Assembly (NCBI GenBank): GCA_016584305.1
Contig: JACEEZ010006350.1
Location: 87,001-151,000, forward strand
DNA length: 64,000 nucleotides
Source of the DNA: Chionoecetes opilio
Lineage: Eukaryota; Arthropoda; Malacostraca; Decapoda; Majidae
Direction: 5' to 3'
In this document: piece by piece, positions 44,417 through 55,181 of the stretch
How the letters are laid out: the number at the start of each line of letters is the position of its first letter
Position numbering within the stretch: the first letter of the stretch is position 1
The notes under the pieces: model-generated
Seen by the model: the letters and a program-made list of their open reading frames with translations, nothing else
Told to the model about the DNA's origin: nothing
Databases searched by the model: none
Position numbers and translations under genes: made by a program

Positions 44417-45422
44417 TGTTGTTGTGTTGTTGTTGAAGGGCAGTGATGTCGAACTCGACGATATTTGCCCTGGTGTACAGCCGTGAAGTAATCACAGTCT
44501 CGAGAGTTGATTAGTCTTCCTCAGGAAGGCACAGGTGAGGCCGATGACGGCGGGGCGTCGTGATGGGTGGACGGCAGCGGCGGCCAGCAGGGTGGGCAGG
44601 TCAAAGGTTGTGACGTTCAGGGCGATGAGTTGACCACGTAGAAGTTGTCGGTGGGAGTGGAAGCAAGGACACTGCAGCAGGAAGTGGTCAATGGACTCCG
44701 GGACGTTCCTGCAGCAGGGGCAGTACGGGTCGGGTGTGAGGTTCAGGCGGTGCAGATGTGCTGTGAGTGTTGTGTGACCGATCCTCAGGCGGGTGAGGGC
44801 GACATCCAAGACGCGGGACGTTTGTCTTATCCATGGGTGCGGGGAGGAGTCTATGCAGTATTGACCCATGGAGGTGGCACGGAGGGCGTCGCCGAGCGAC
44901 CTATCCCAGGCGGAGCGGGATTTTCTGAAGATTAGACGCTTGGCGGTGGAGAGTGGCAGCGGGAGGGGGTGATGTTTACCTCGAAGAGGGCCACCTTGGC
45001 GGCAGCCTCAGCAACCTCGTTGCCTCGGATGTTGCAGTGGGAAGGCACCCACTGCAAGGCAATCTCCCAGCCCACTGATGTGAGGTAGAGGAGTAGCCGT
45101 TGAAGGGTGTGTGCGAGGACAGTGGAGGATGCCGGGCGACGGGAGAATAGGAGATGGAGGGAGGAGAGAGAGTCCGTGTAGATCACAGCCCTGGTACAGG
45201 TGTAGGTGGTGTTGAGGTAAGCCAGGGCCTGGCGGATGGCGAAAAGCTCCGCCGTCAGGACGTCAGCCTCCATGTCTTACAGAGGTTAGAGCGGGAATCG
45301 TAGATGACAGCGCCAGTAGAAGGAAGGGTGGGGGAGTGGGAGCCGTCAGTGTAGACCTTGAGGTGATGGTGGTACAGGGACATGTCCAGTTCTCTGAAGA
45401 GTGTTGCTGCCATGATGCCAGC
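44417..45422 (-). mobile_element. LINE 3' part with RNase H, 23 bp TSD
   Basis: Flanked by ACAAGGGAGGG(T/G)TGCGCAGACCT at 44394-44416 and 45423-45445 (one mismatch). The 3' tail is (CAA)n on the minus strand. Contents are described in the coding entry. Confidence 0.9.
44492..45422 (-). pseudogene. LINE RNase H and C-terminal cysteine motif
   Basis: Minus strand, in two to three frames. RNase H: VYTDGSHSP (first Asp, about 45350), TAELFAIRQAL (Glu, about 45260), AVIYTDSLSSL (second Asp, about 45190) and WVPSHCNIRGNEVAEAAA (about 45030), where the usual last Asp reads Glu. RNase H removes the RNA strand of RNA-DNA hybrids. After a frame change, LRIGHTTLTAHLHRL and CPCCRNVPESIDHFLLQC (about 44720-44670) form the C-terminal zinc-knuckle-like motif. 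Frameshifts near 45265 and 44930 disable it. Reverse transcriptase is lost by 5' truncation. Confidence 0.85.
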
Positions 45423-46428
45423 ACAAGGGAGGGGTGCGCAGACCTCTTCCACTGCCCACAAACTCGTCTCTGCGCATCTGAATCATTGTACATCGTCCAG
45501 GGATGTGAATTTTTGTAGACCACATTGTCGTACCGAGCCACCAGAATTATTATATTTTCAGATTGATTATCGCACAACCTTAGGTAAAATCATATAGTCA
45601 GTAAGGGACTTTATAATTTTAGTAACTAACTTGGTAATTTTACTCACCCCAGTTTGAATGTCGTAGCATTGGATTTTCGATCTCGTATATAGAAAATAGA
45701 CCCTAATTTACACATCTCGTATCATCGGATTCTCGTATATCGAATGCTCGTATAACGGGACCTCCCTGTATATAAATGCGGCCATTTTGAAAATATGCAA
45801 ATTAGGTAACTTCTGGGTTGAAACCTGCGTCCCATTTTGGATATGTCATAAAGAACAACTCGATAAACAATAATCAATAATAAAACAAACTGTTGCAATT
45901 TGTTTGACTCAAAAGTGTATATGTGGTATACTATTAATGATCATGGATGATTAACTATAATTAATAGTAAAGCACAAGCGAAGAAATTTAGGCAAGTAAT
46001 GTAGTTAAAAAACAAATAAAGAACACCCAGAGCGCGGGTAGGTGGTAGATTTGGTGGTAAACCTGCACGCTCGCCCACGACTACTCAGGACTGGTATTAA
46101 AGTAATCATCCAGACCCATTTCTCCTTTGCATAATTATGTTGAATGTTCATTCAAAACACCAGATCCACATAAAATAATTCATTTCCACGCCTTAAGTCC
46201 CTAAAAACATGATTTTGAAAAAAGGGCGGGAAAATCATCAGCCCCGTTCCAGCCGTGGCGCGAAACTTGCTGATGACGTCACGGGAGAGACAATCTCCAT
46301 CCCACAGCCTGCCTCTCCCTGGCGCACACACCTTCTCCACATTAATCTTGGCCGTATAGGTCGGAAACGGGTGATAAGCTCTCTGAATAGGTACAGTTTT
46401 CTTGCTGCACCCATAAAGGATGCAAGTA

Positions 46429-47690
46429 CACTAGGGTCCTGCATAAAGCGTTTCCCCTATAAAGCGAACGACCTAAAATATTTTTAAAAAATATATATAA
46501 AAAAATTTAATAAATAAAATTCCAAAATTTTTGTTAGGAATGAATTTGATCATATAGAACGATTCCGCCATCAAAGTAGGGCAAATCCGAGGAGTTCTCA
46601 TATAGAGAGCCGAAGTATCATACATAACGAAGGTTGTGTCCCTGGCATGGGGTGAGGTGGGGCACGGCCACGGAGGTGGGGTGAGGGTGGCATGAGGTGG
46701 GGAACGGCGGTAGCGACCACACAGTTCTCGTCCATTATTACCAAAAAAAACATTCATGTGAAGGATATATGTTGTGATCCATTCACAATATTATCAGTTA
46801 TCGTAATTTATTGATGGCTTTCATTCGAGGGTACACTTTCGTTGTTGTTGTTGTTTTAGGGCTGCGAGGATCCCTTGGGGAACAATATGAGCCCTGGTGA
46901 TGTCCTATGATGCTATCACAGGCGCGGTAGTTGACCTGTCTTCCTCAGGAAGGCACAGGTGAGGCGGATTGCAGCGTGTTGCCGTGAGGGGTGGACGCCA
47001 GCCACCGCTAGCAGGGTGGGCAGGTCAAAGGTGATGTTCAGGGTGAGGAGTTGAGAGTGTAGCACTACACGGTGTTAGTGGATGTGCGGACATTGTAGCA
47101 GAAAGTGTTCTATGGTCTCAGTGACGTTCCTGCACCAGGGGCAACTTTCATTGTTGTGGGTTTGTTTACAAGTTATCAGCTGTGATCGGGCGAACTCCGA
47201 CCGATGTAACGGCGGTAGCGATCGCGCAGTTCTCGTCCATTATTACCATTATTACCAAAAAAACACAAATTGTTGTGATCCATTCACGATATCGTCAGTT
47301 ATCGTAATTTAGTGATGGCTTTCATTCGATGGTACACTTTCGTTGTTGTGGGTTTGTTTACAAGTTATCAGCTGTAAACATGCTAGCTCCAACCGATGTG
47401 ACGATGAGTGACCTCCAAGATGCCTCGGAACCCTCGCCCCCTGTAGATAATCCCTATTAGATTTAAGATAAGCAACAATATGCCTATTTCATCATTTATA
47501 TGCATAACTTATCATTCATATATGTTTTGATATGCATGGGTGTGAATGAGTATAAATGTATGGGTATGCAAGGGAGGACCGATCGACCAATATCAATTTT
47601 TCCCATAGATTATGTGTTTCACATAGAGCTAATTCACATAAAACGACCTCGTTTATCGACCAATTTCTAGTTTTATGTGGGACCCTAGTG
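46429..47690 (+). mobile_element. T5 Tigger-like element hosting a LINE piece
   Basis: CACTAGGGTCCTGCATAAAG at the left, TTTATGTGGGACCCTAGTG at the right, TA flanks. A segment of about 130 bp (TCCATTATTACC...AAGTTATCAGCTG) occurs twice around the LINE insertion. No transposase frame. Confidence 0.8.
46848..47144 (-). mobile_element. Short 3' LINE insertion, 12 bp TSD
   Basis: CTTTC(G/A)TTGTTG at 46836-46847 and 47145-47156 flanks a 297 bp piece with GATGTCCTATGATGCTATCA and GACGTTCCTGCACCAGGGGC. Confidence 0.85.
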
Positions 47691-47743
47691 TATATGCCAT
47701 ATCGCAAAAAAAAATATCAGAAACACCTAAAATTCTTCAAGTA

Positions 47744-48915
47744 CAGTCAATCCTCGATTTAACTGACTAAAAGTGGGGAGAAGTGGTCCGTTAAAGCCAA
47801 TTGTCCGTTACAGCGAGGGTATTTTCCCAAGGGTGTGAAAATATAGGAAAAACACAGGAAAAATTGTGAAATAAATGAGAATTAATTACAAACACAACCA
47901 GACCATGTAGCTATGTTGGGAGGTAAACAGTGACTGGCACTACATCAGGGATTGGCACACTCGCCCACGACTGTTCGGGACAAGGAGAGGTAGTAAGTAT
48001 CCAGACTCGCTCATTACTGCTTGGTATGCTATGAAATATCATTATTCTAGGTGAATGTAGACATATATATTTGCATTTTAATGGCTATTATTCATACATA
48101 TGAGTAGAGATATGAAAATACAAGCAAAACGCTCATCCACGCCTGGCAGCGCGGCCGCGGCAGCAGCAACAGCAACACATTAGACATTATAATCACCCCA
48201 AAATGAGATAAAAAGGAAGAAAAAGTATCCCGTAAAGTGATGATTATCCCTAAAATGTTGGTGTTTCCTCTCAGTTTGGCTAGTGAAAGCTAAACAAATG
48301 ATCACACCTAAAAGAAAAAAGGAAAAGAAAGACAACTAAAGAAAGGGCTACAGAGTGGCAAATAGGAGATATGTGTCAAGCTCGAGCTCGAGCTTGACAG
48401 ACCTACAAAGCGATCCTAAGCAGAAGAGGTCACAAGAAGAAGAAGAAAAAGCCAGACACAGGCCGTGGCTGTCAAAGGTATTGCTTAATATTATGACTAT
48501 TGCTCATTATATATATATATTATATGGTTGTGATGAGCTGTTCTATACACGTGTCACTATTTAGGTCAGTGTAGCACTGTGTGTCACCTTAAATAAGGGT
48601 GATTTAAGGTGTTGAGGTGACAGTGAGACAGTCTTGCAGCGACCACCCCATAACACTAATAATCACTATTTTAAACAATACACACCTTATACCACTAAAT
48701 CACTAGCAACACGGGCTCCTTCCTTATATATCTTAATATGTGATACATAAAACTCCTTAAAACCCAAGCATTCCAAAATAAAATGAGAAAATAATAAATT
48801 ATGTTGAGTTGACAGTTCAAGCGATAAGCGGTCTGGCATGCCATTCTTGCCCGCAAATTTGTCACGCGAAATAGAGTCTGTTAAATCCGAGGTCCGTTAA
48901 ATCGAGGGTCGAGTG
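47744..48915 (+). mobile_element. T6 Tigger-like element
   Basis: CAGTCAATCCTCGATTTAAC at the left, GTTAAATCGAGGGTCGAGTG at the right, TA flanks. Internal 47960-48165 matches the flanks of the TTAA element (46060-46096 and 49547-49722). Includes GGGTGATTTAAGGTGTTGAG near 48597. Confidence 0.75.
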
Positions 48916-48925
48916 TACTATATTC

Positions 48926-49273
48926 ATTTTTCTTTTTTTTCTTTTACATTTGTGCCTAAAGCGCCTGTAGGCAGTTGTGACCCAGGGCTCGGATGGTAGG
49001 CTTTGGAGGTTCACTTGAGGGCTGTGATGGTTGTGGTCCTCGCCCGTGGTGGCGCAGGCAGGATTTTTATAGTGACGCCTGTGATTAGAGGCTCATGCCG
49101 CCCCCTGTGTCCTCCGATGCACTCGCAATCGAAGGTAGAGTTGATGGGCAGGGCATGTGGGTGTTCTTAGGCCACTCAACGGTGCAGAAAGGTTTTGGTT
49201 TTCTTCGGGGATCGAACTCGGGTCACCGAGAACGCCAGTCGGAGACGCTAACCACTCCGCTACCGCCTCCCCA
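48926..49273 (-). mobile_element. tRNA-derived SINE (family S3), complete head
   Basis: Minus strand. The head GGGGAGGCGGTAGCGGAGTG (49273-49254) has an A box TAGCGGAGTGG, and CGAGTTCGATCCCC (about 49215-49202) is the B box. The A-rich tail is complementary to the T-rich run at 48926-48945. Best preserved S3 copy. Confidence 0.85.
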
Positions 49274-49546
49274 AGGCAGTAGCGGAGTACCCAATTGAAC
49301 GTGTATTTGTATTACTGCGGGGTTGGGAGGCCACCTCAAGTGACGTCACCGAGCCATGGTGCGTCGTCTGATAGTTGTCAGGAGCGTTTTGGAAGCTCTT
49401 GGAATTTACAGATTTTGATTGTGGATTATTTAAAAACTGGTGACTGGATGCAAAAAGTGACAACATATTGTTGATATACTCGATAATGGCTATATTTTGA
49501 CTGCATTAAATCAGGAATGATGAAATGGCCTGGACGATTACTTTAA

Positions 49547-50400
49547 GAGAGGTCGTAAGTATCCAGGCTCGCTCATTACTGCTTGGTATGCTATGAAATA
49601 TCATTTTTCTAGGTGAATGTAGAATGTAATCGCATTTAAATAGCTATTATTCATATATATGAGTAGAGATATGAAAATACAAGCAAGGGGTCTCATCCAC
49701 GTCTGGCAGCCCAGGCAGCGGCAGGCGGCAGCAACATCATGATGGTGGAGACAGACACCAAGGAGATCTAGTTCTTGTTGTTGTTTAATAGGGCTGCATA
49801 GAGCCCCTTGAGGAACCCTATGATGCTATCACAGGCATGGTAGCTGATCTGTCTTCTTCAGGAAGGCACAGGTGAGGCGGATGACAACGTGTTGTCCCCT
49901 GAAAGGTAGGCACTAGGCAGGCAGGGCTGGTCTGCCGCCGCCAGCAGGGTGGCAGGGTTTTACGTTCTATTACTCGTTATTATACATCGTAATGATTATG
50001 GTGAGCTGTTATATACATGTTATTATTTAAGTCAGTGTAGCATTGCGTGTCACCTTAAATAAGGGTGATTTAAAGGTGTTTAGGTGGCCAAGCAGCCAGT
50101 GACGGGTCACGTCAAAGCCAGCAACAGCCGCATCAACTTTATTGCCGCGGCCACCCAGTATGACCACACAGACCTTTAGTAGGGGCGGCAGGGCTGTGAG
50201 GAACCCTTGAGGAGCCCTGGTGATATCCTATGATGCTATCACAGGCGTGGTAGCTAACCTGTCTTCTTCAGGAAGGCACAGGTGAGGCAGATGACAATGT
50301 GTTGTCATGAGAAGGCAGTAGGGCGCCGGGCGGGGCAAGCCGAGGGAGCAGGTGATAGCTGGAGATACCACCTCCGTTGCTGGGTCCAAGCCCTGGCGAG
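49547..50400. mobile_element. T6 first copy, right flank, with LINE 3' pieces
   Basis: 49547-49722 matches T6 at 47990-48165 and 49965-50110 matches T6 at 48480-48640. LINE (CAA)n-family 3' pieces in minus orientation lie at about 49766-49960 and 50185-50330 (GATGCTATCACAGGC, TTCTTCAGGAAGGCACAGGT). Confidence 0.6.
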
Positions 50401-50615
50401 AACTGGCAGAGTGGCAGCCCTCTCGCGGCTGTATGCACAAACATGTTTGCACACGATATGCAGCAACATGTTTGCGCACGCCATTCAAACTCCTTATTTC
50501 CCGTATTTTTACATTATATTTCATTATATATTTGTATTTATTCCAAGGGTTGAAAGACCGAGAAAAATAAAATCCGCGAGCCTAAAACCCACGAGCATGC
50601 ATGAAGGGTTTACTG

Positions 50616-50979
50616 TACTAGCAACCACTTAAGAGCAGCTTCAATGGCAAAATAAACTAGAGCAAATGTCTTCCAGTGAATAAGTTAAATCAATTTCCAA
50701 AATATTCAGGAATATGCGAATCCAGTAATATCGAAGCCGCAATATCTGGGGGTCCACTGTACATCTCTATAAATTGTACCAAGCTATTATGGTTTTTAGA
50801 TAATCCAGATAAAATCTAGTACATGTATATGGTACCAAAGTAACATTTGTTAGGTTTACTGTCTTCAAAAGGGGTAGCTCTGCCTAACACTTTTTTCAAT
50901 TAGCATTGAGAAATGTTATAAGTTAACTACACTACTGAATAAAGACTTACTTTAATACCAAATTATCATGATTACTAAC
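50616..50979. other. Intron sequence, nothing recognised
   Basis: AT-rich intron between the T7 end and the TRAPPC11 exon donor. No repeat or gene identified. Confidence 0.5.
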
Positions 50980-51165
50980 CTCACTGTGTATCCAAGCAGG
51001 TGAACATCAGAGTGTGGCAAGACAAAGAGATGCTTAGCAGGAAGGTCACATGCAGTGCAGAGGGTGGCAGCCTTCTCAGCGGCACCAGTATCCTCACCAG
51101 GAACACTTACGCCACTCTGTATCAAAACCAGTGCTACACGACTGTTCCTTCCTCCTAACACAGTT
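50980..51165 (-). CDS. TRAPPC11: TRAPPC11 exon (second found)
   Basis: Minus strand, 186 nt. Acceptor TTTCTGCTCCAG and donor GTTAGT. It completes AA|A and leaves AG. It encodes [20 protein letters not shown], then [18 protein letters not shown] and [23 protein letters not shown]...AA.LC.AC.L...LFVLPH.DHL.GY is conserved in TRAPPC11. Confidence 0.95.
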
Positions 51166-51733
51166 CTGGAGCAGAAAAATATCAAATTTCAGTAAACTAT
51201 CAATATATCAATTTTGATGATTGTCTCCATCTGACTCGCTTCAAGGAGTGGTCATATTATAAGTGACTCCACCTGCTCTTGTCCATATATGCTTTCTACA
51301 CATCAGTTCTCTCACTGTCTCTCATTCCCACTAAGGGAGGAGACATGTTACAAACTTATAAAAACAAGATGAAATGTATGAAATAGCATTCCAATTCAAT
51401 TTGGTTACATTATAATTTGCGCTAAACAAATACCCTTCCTCCCATGAACCTAGAGCTATATCATGCTTCCCTTCATTTTGTAAAACGGTTCAATTTTTAC
51501 TCTTTGTTTGTTACCTAGGAGCTACATTGTTTGCCATCAAGTCCATCATGAGTACCTCAGTCATACTTTTTAACATCTCACCTCTTTAAAACCGCTCATG
51601 GTATAGTGTTCACCACTTTTGATCTCTAACAGCATGACTACAAACATAAACTCCACACACACCAAAATGAAAGGAAGATTGTTGGCCTTAAACTTCGGCT
51701 GGGTTGAAAGGTATCAACTCCTTATATTAATTA

Positions 51734-52091
51734 CAAGTTGAAATTCCCAAACTCGGCATCCCAAGACTCGGCAACACCCAAAACTCGGCTATGGTTCCGG
51801 ATTTTCCAAAACACGGCAGAACACCCAAAACCCGGCGCTTAGTTGCCGGGTCGGCCGCTAGGTGCCACCACACTAGGCCACTTGGTTTCTCCCGCCGATT
51901 TGTTTGTTGTTATTGTTCAGTGGTGTTGTGACTGTAGAGTTGTGTACACTGTTATTTTGTGTACTTCATGCTTTTTTGCAAATTTTCATGCTTTTTTTCC
52001 CCTTAATATATCTACGTTCTACAAGTCGGAAAATTCCATTACTCGGCTCGGCGCTGGTCCCGAGGTTGCCGAGTTTGGGAACTTCAACCTG
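51734..52091 (+). mobile_element. T1 Tigger-like deletion derivative lacking the coding exon
   Basis: Inverted CAAGTTGAAATTCCC/GGGAACTTCAACCTG ends and TA flanks. It keeps the presumed promoter and leader but the deletion removes the MAPKRPG exon. It lies in the 1.1 kb intron between two TRAPPC11 exons. Confidence 0.85.
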
Positions 52092-52277
52092 TATAATTAT
52101 CTAATCAGTTCTCAATGAATAGGGTTCGAGAGCAAAAGAAGACTATCCCAAATTGTTTTAATATGGCTAAAGAATCAAACCCACAACCTCTCATTTGTCA
52201 GCTATATGCAACTACCACTACACCACTGACCAAAAATTCTGAACTAATTACACGATTCTTGACACTTGGATGCTTAC

Positions 52278-52447
52278 TTGAGTAACTGAACTTGACTAGC
52301 AACTTCATTTTTTTTCTCGGTCCAGTTTGTATCATTCCAATCCAGGTCACAGAACAACACAACTAGTGCCGGCACATGGTAGAGATACTTAGGGATCCAG
52401 TTTGATTTGAGGATGCCCTTTGGGATATACCATTCGTAAGATTGCCT
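52278..52447 (-). CDS. TRAPPC11: TRAPPC11 exon (5'-most found)
   Basis: TRAPPC11 is a large subunit of the metazoan TRAPPIII complex, acting in ER-to-Golgi traffic, autophagy and N-glycosylation (established knowledge). This exon, minus strand, 170 nt, starts in phase 0 after TACATTTCAG and ends at donor GTAAGC. It encodes RQSYEWYIPKGILKSNWIPK then VPALVVLFCDLDWND; SYEWYIPKGILK is nearly invariant in the family. Together with 50980-51165, 31035-31208, 30665-30895, 24211-24352 and 23529-23660 it yields 1,035 nt, 345 codons, without stop and with matching phases at all five junctions. It covers roughly residues 70-415 of a protein usually over 1,100 residues long, up to the start of the foie gras domain and beyond. 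The first exon(s) were not found to the right. Confidence 0.95.
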
Positions 52448-52935
52448 CTGAAATGTACAAATGTTTGAATTAGATATATAACAATCAATGTGAAAGAAAG
52501 ACCACTTTATGAAATGGACCACAAATAATGTCGTACCACACTTAAGCTTACCTAGTTTTGCTAGATCCTTAGGAAGCACCTAGCCCAATATCATGAACAC
52601 TGAATTTACTTCCTGATGAAAAGCTAGAGGATAAAAGTACCCAACACTAAGTTTCCTCTCTTGTATCATGGAAGCACTGGCGAAAATATAAGTGGTGAAT
52701 TTTGGCTTGTAATTTCAAATGCTTAAATAAATTTTAAAACACTGATGTACTAAACCCACGGCAAAGTGCATCTACTACTGCTACTTACGACTACTACTAC
52801 CAATACTACTACTAAGGATGTGCATTTCGGTTGTAATTCTTGTAATTCAGTTACACTATCTAAAAATTGTAGAAAAATGCAAAACACCCCTTTAAGAAAC
52901 CTTATTGCTTCAATGTTAGAGACTCATCTCTTTGT
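52448..52935. other. Intron sequence, nothing recognised
   Basis: Contains a short (CTA)n-like tract (52770-52815). No exon with a TRAPPC11 N-terminus is seen here. Confidence 0.5.
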
Positions 52936-53350
52936 GCAGAGTGCATAACTGAGGTTATGTCTTTGGCATGGAGACATATTCCACTCATTTTTTCTAATCC
53001 TTAACCCCGTCAACCTTGGTTTAACTCTGCTTGTTCTCATGCTGTCCAAGATAGAGAGGCGGCTCACAGACAGTACCGTAACCATCTATCTCCTGAAACT
53101 CATGCCTTTTATATTTCTGCCTGTAATCTTGCTAAAAAAAATTTACTTAACAAAAACTTTCATTCATAGAAAATGTCAAAATCTTTCTGAATGAAACTCT
53201 TCTCCTGACTTCTGACATCTAGCTAATAGCATCTCTAACAACTTTTCTTCTTCATCTTTCCCTCCTATGATTCACCTACATGACTCCAATGCTGTCTCAT
53301 CTATTTCTTCTTCTTCTTTCTGTTTAGCGTTAGTTTTTTCCCATAATATT
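52936..53350 (+). mobile_element. PolyA-family LINE, region before reverse transcriptase
   Basis: In plus-strand frames it reads PWFNSACSHAVQDREAAHRQ then ETHAFYISACNLAKK, a linker segment found between endonuclease and reverse transcriptase in such LINEs. Several stops. Confidence 0.55.
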
Positions 53351-53354
53351 TCAT

Positions 53355-53720
53355 GAGGTTAGAAGGATGATGATACGCTTCCAACTATATCTATTCGTTG
53401 CCTCAACTTCTTCAAGGCCCAATGCTGCCAGATCCTCTTCAACACACTGTCTCCATGTCTTCCTTGGCCTGCCCGGTGGACAGCGACCTGGAACTTATAC
53501 TCTAACAACTCTCCCCAATGCCTCACCACCTTCTCTCCTCTTCTCATGCCCAAACCACCTCAATCGCCTTACTCTCAGCACTGTACTCAGCTCCTTCAAT
53601 CCACATTTTCTTGCCTCCTCTTCACGGGGACATTTTCACTCCATGTGATCACAGTCATATATCTCAACATTCTCCGATCACAACCAACCAACACATCCTC
53701 CAACTTCTTAGTTAAGGCTC
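53355..53720 (-). pseudogene. C-terminal tail of another LINE (GRPRKTW type)
   Basis: Minus strand reads VRRLRWFGHEKRREG (about 53560), then PPGRPRKTWRQCVEEDLAAL (about 53475) and WKRIIILLTS-stop (about 53360). The RW(F/Y)GH...GRP..TW ending is typical of several arthropod LINE polyproteins. A frameshift lies near 53500. Confidence 0.7.
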
Positions 53721-54526
53721 ATATCTCAAAAATATGCAGCAAAACTGATCTTATACATGCTTCAAATACTCTTTCTGTTTTTCAGTGGAATACTCATGTT
53801 TATCAGCAGTCCTGCGATCTCTCTCCACTTCATCCATGTAGTTACAACACTGCATCCTCATACAACACGGTTTTATGGGCGACACAGCACGCAGTGTTGT
53901 ACAAAATTGTGTTCTACGAATCATAGAAACCCATGTTATAATGTACTTATGGTGGACACCTCCGAAATGTTGTACTTTTTCACCCATATTAACACTGCAA
54001 TACCTACATTGCCTTTACAATAATCAATATATAGTAAACATACACTCATCTTAGTCCCTTACCTTAATTCTAATGGTGGGAGAAAGTTTGGAAGGAAATT
54101 TCTAAAAAAAATATATATATAAATAAACAGATTTTCTACCGGTAGTAAAATCTACCGATTTTCTCGGTAGGCGGTGGTCTTTTTGTTGCTCTGTTCCCAT
54201 GTTCTTTGGCGTACCGCACAACTTTTAGCTTGTATACGATAGTACGTATTAAAAAATAGTTTTGATAAATTTGCCATGGGTGATAATTTCCAGGACTGAA
54301 AAGAGCTTGTGGTACGTGTGTGACAGCCTGATGGTAAATGATACATCAACACTATGGTAGCAGACGATAGATGGCGCTGTTGGCAGCGCCAACCCTGTTG
54401 GTGGCAGGAAAAGAAAGGGCTACAGAGTGGTATAGAAGGAAAATATTTGTCAAGATCGAGCTCGAGCTTGACACATATTTTGGTAAACTCTGAAAAATCA
54501 AACATGTTCCTTTGTACCCCGAGGCC
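53721..54526. other. No gene recognised
   Basis: 54060-54180 shares AGGAAATTTCTAA and CGGTAGGCGGTAG words with 29575-29640. An inverted ACCGGTAGTAAAATCTACCG segment lies at 54139-54160. No convincing frame. Confidence 0.4.
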
Positions 54527-54530
54527 TTAA

Positions 54531-55181
54531 AGTAATTGTCCAGACCATTTCATCATTCCTGATTTAATGCAATCAAAATATAGTCATTAGCAGGTATATC
54601 AACAATATGTTGTCCCTTTTTGCATCCAGTCAGTCGTTTTTAAATAATCCGCAATTAAAATCGGTAAGTTCCACGACCTTCCAAAACACTCCTCACGACA
54701 AGCAGACAACGCACCACGGCTCGGTGACGTCAACTGAGGTGGCCTCTCAACCCCGCGGTAATACAAATACACCTAAAATTTGAAATAAATATAGTAGGCT
54801 ACTTGAAAAATGTTGGGTGTTTCTGATATTTTTTTTTTGCGATATGGCATATACTTGTATTCTTAATGGGTGCAGCAAGAAAGTTGTGCCTTTCCAGAGA
54901 GCTTATCACCCGTGCCCGACCTATACGGCCACGATAAATGTGTTGAGAAGGTGGTGCGCCGTGGAAGAGGCAGGCTGTGTGAGGCAATTGTCGCCTCTCA
55001 GTGACGTCATCACCAAGTTTCGCGCCACGGCTGGAACGTGGCTGCTGTTTTTCCCGTGCATTTTACAAAGTCATGTTCTTAGGGAAATAAGGCGTGGAAA
55101 TGAATTATTTTTTGTGGATTGGGTATTTTGAATAAACATTCAACATAATTATGCAAAAAAAAAAGGGTTTGGACAATTACT
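54531..55181 (+). mobile_element. 651 bp TTAA-flanked (Kolobok-like?) element with THAP-like start
   Basis: AGTAATTGTCCAGACC at the left and inverted GG(T)TTGGACAATTACT at the right, flanked by TTAA. An ATG at 54843 opens MAYTCILNGCSKKVVPFQRA followed by YHPCP, which could be a THAP-like zinc finger start (C-X4-C). TTAA targets and THAP domains occur together in Kolobok, hence the tentative name. Otherwise non-coding. Confidence 0.65.

Larger units (their letters stand above)
43826..45768 (+). mobile_element. T2 Tigger-like element hosting a LINE
   Basis: CAGGGAGGTCTCGAAGATAC at the left, TATAACGGGACCTCCCTG at the right, TA flanks at 43824 and 45769. Internal A-rich runs lie at 43950-44003. 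The LINE at 44417-45422 is inserted; the empty site is seen in the copy at 4629-5075. Confidence 0.85.
40889..45911. mobile_element. Long inverted-repeat element, both arms hit by later insertions
   Basis: Left arm: 40889-41003 plus 42172-42380. Right arm: 43652-43825 plus 45771-45911. The arms match in reverse over roughly 320 bp (TTGAGTCAAACAAATTGCAA, GGTTTCAACCCAGAAGTTAC, TAGAGATAATGGGCC, GACCTTTGACCTACATG). The left arm is split by hAT (41004-42171), the right arm by T2 (43826-45768). The core 42380-43652 carries a cysteine-rich frame. The target duplication is not clear. Confidence 0.8.
46101..49542 (-). mobile_element. TTAA-flanked (Kolobok-like?) element with three insertions
   Basis: Ends AGTAATCATCCAGACC and inverted GGCCTGGACGATTACT, flanked by TTAA at 46097-46100 and 49543-49546. 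The parts 46101-46428, 47691-47743, 48916-48925 and 49274-49542 line up in reverse with the compact copy at 54531-55181. Inserted between them are T5 (46429-47690), T6 (47744-48915) and SINE S3 (48926-49273). Confidence 0.8.
40500..50615. mobile_element. T7 Tigger-like ends 10.1 kb apart, possibly one element
   Basis: CAGTAAACCCTTCATGCTCG at 40500 and ATGCATGAAGGGTTTACTG ending at 50615 are inverted and each borders TA. If both belong to one copy, it has been enlarged by the insertions listed between. Two independent solitary ends cannot be excluded. Confidence 0.4.

Noticed and set aside
48375..48400. Inverted AGCTCGAGCTCGAGCTTG word as a regulatory site
   Set aside because: A short palindrome also present near 54456; more likely part of repeated element sequence.
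49203..49273. Genuine tRNA-Ser/Leu gene
   Set aside because: Belongs to SINE S3; body, A-rich tail and sister copies are present.
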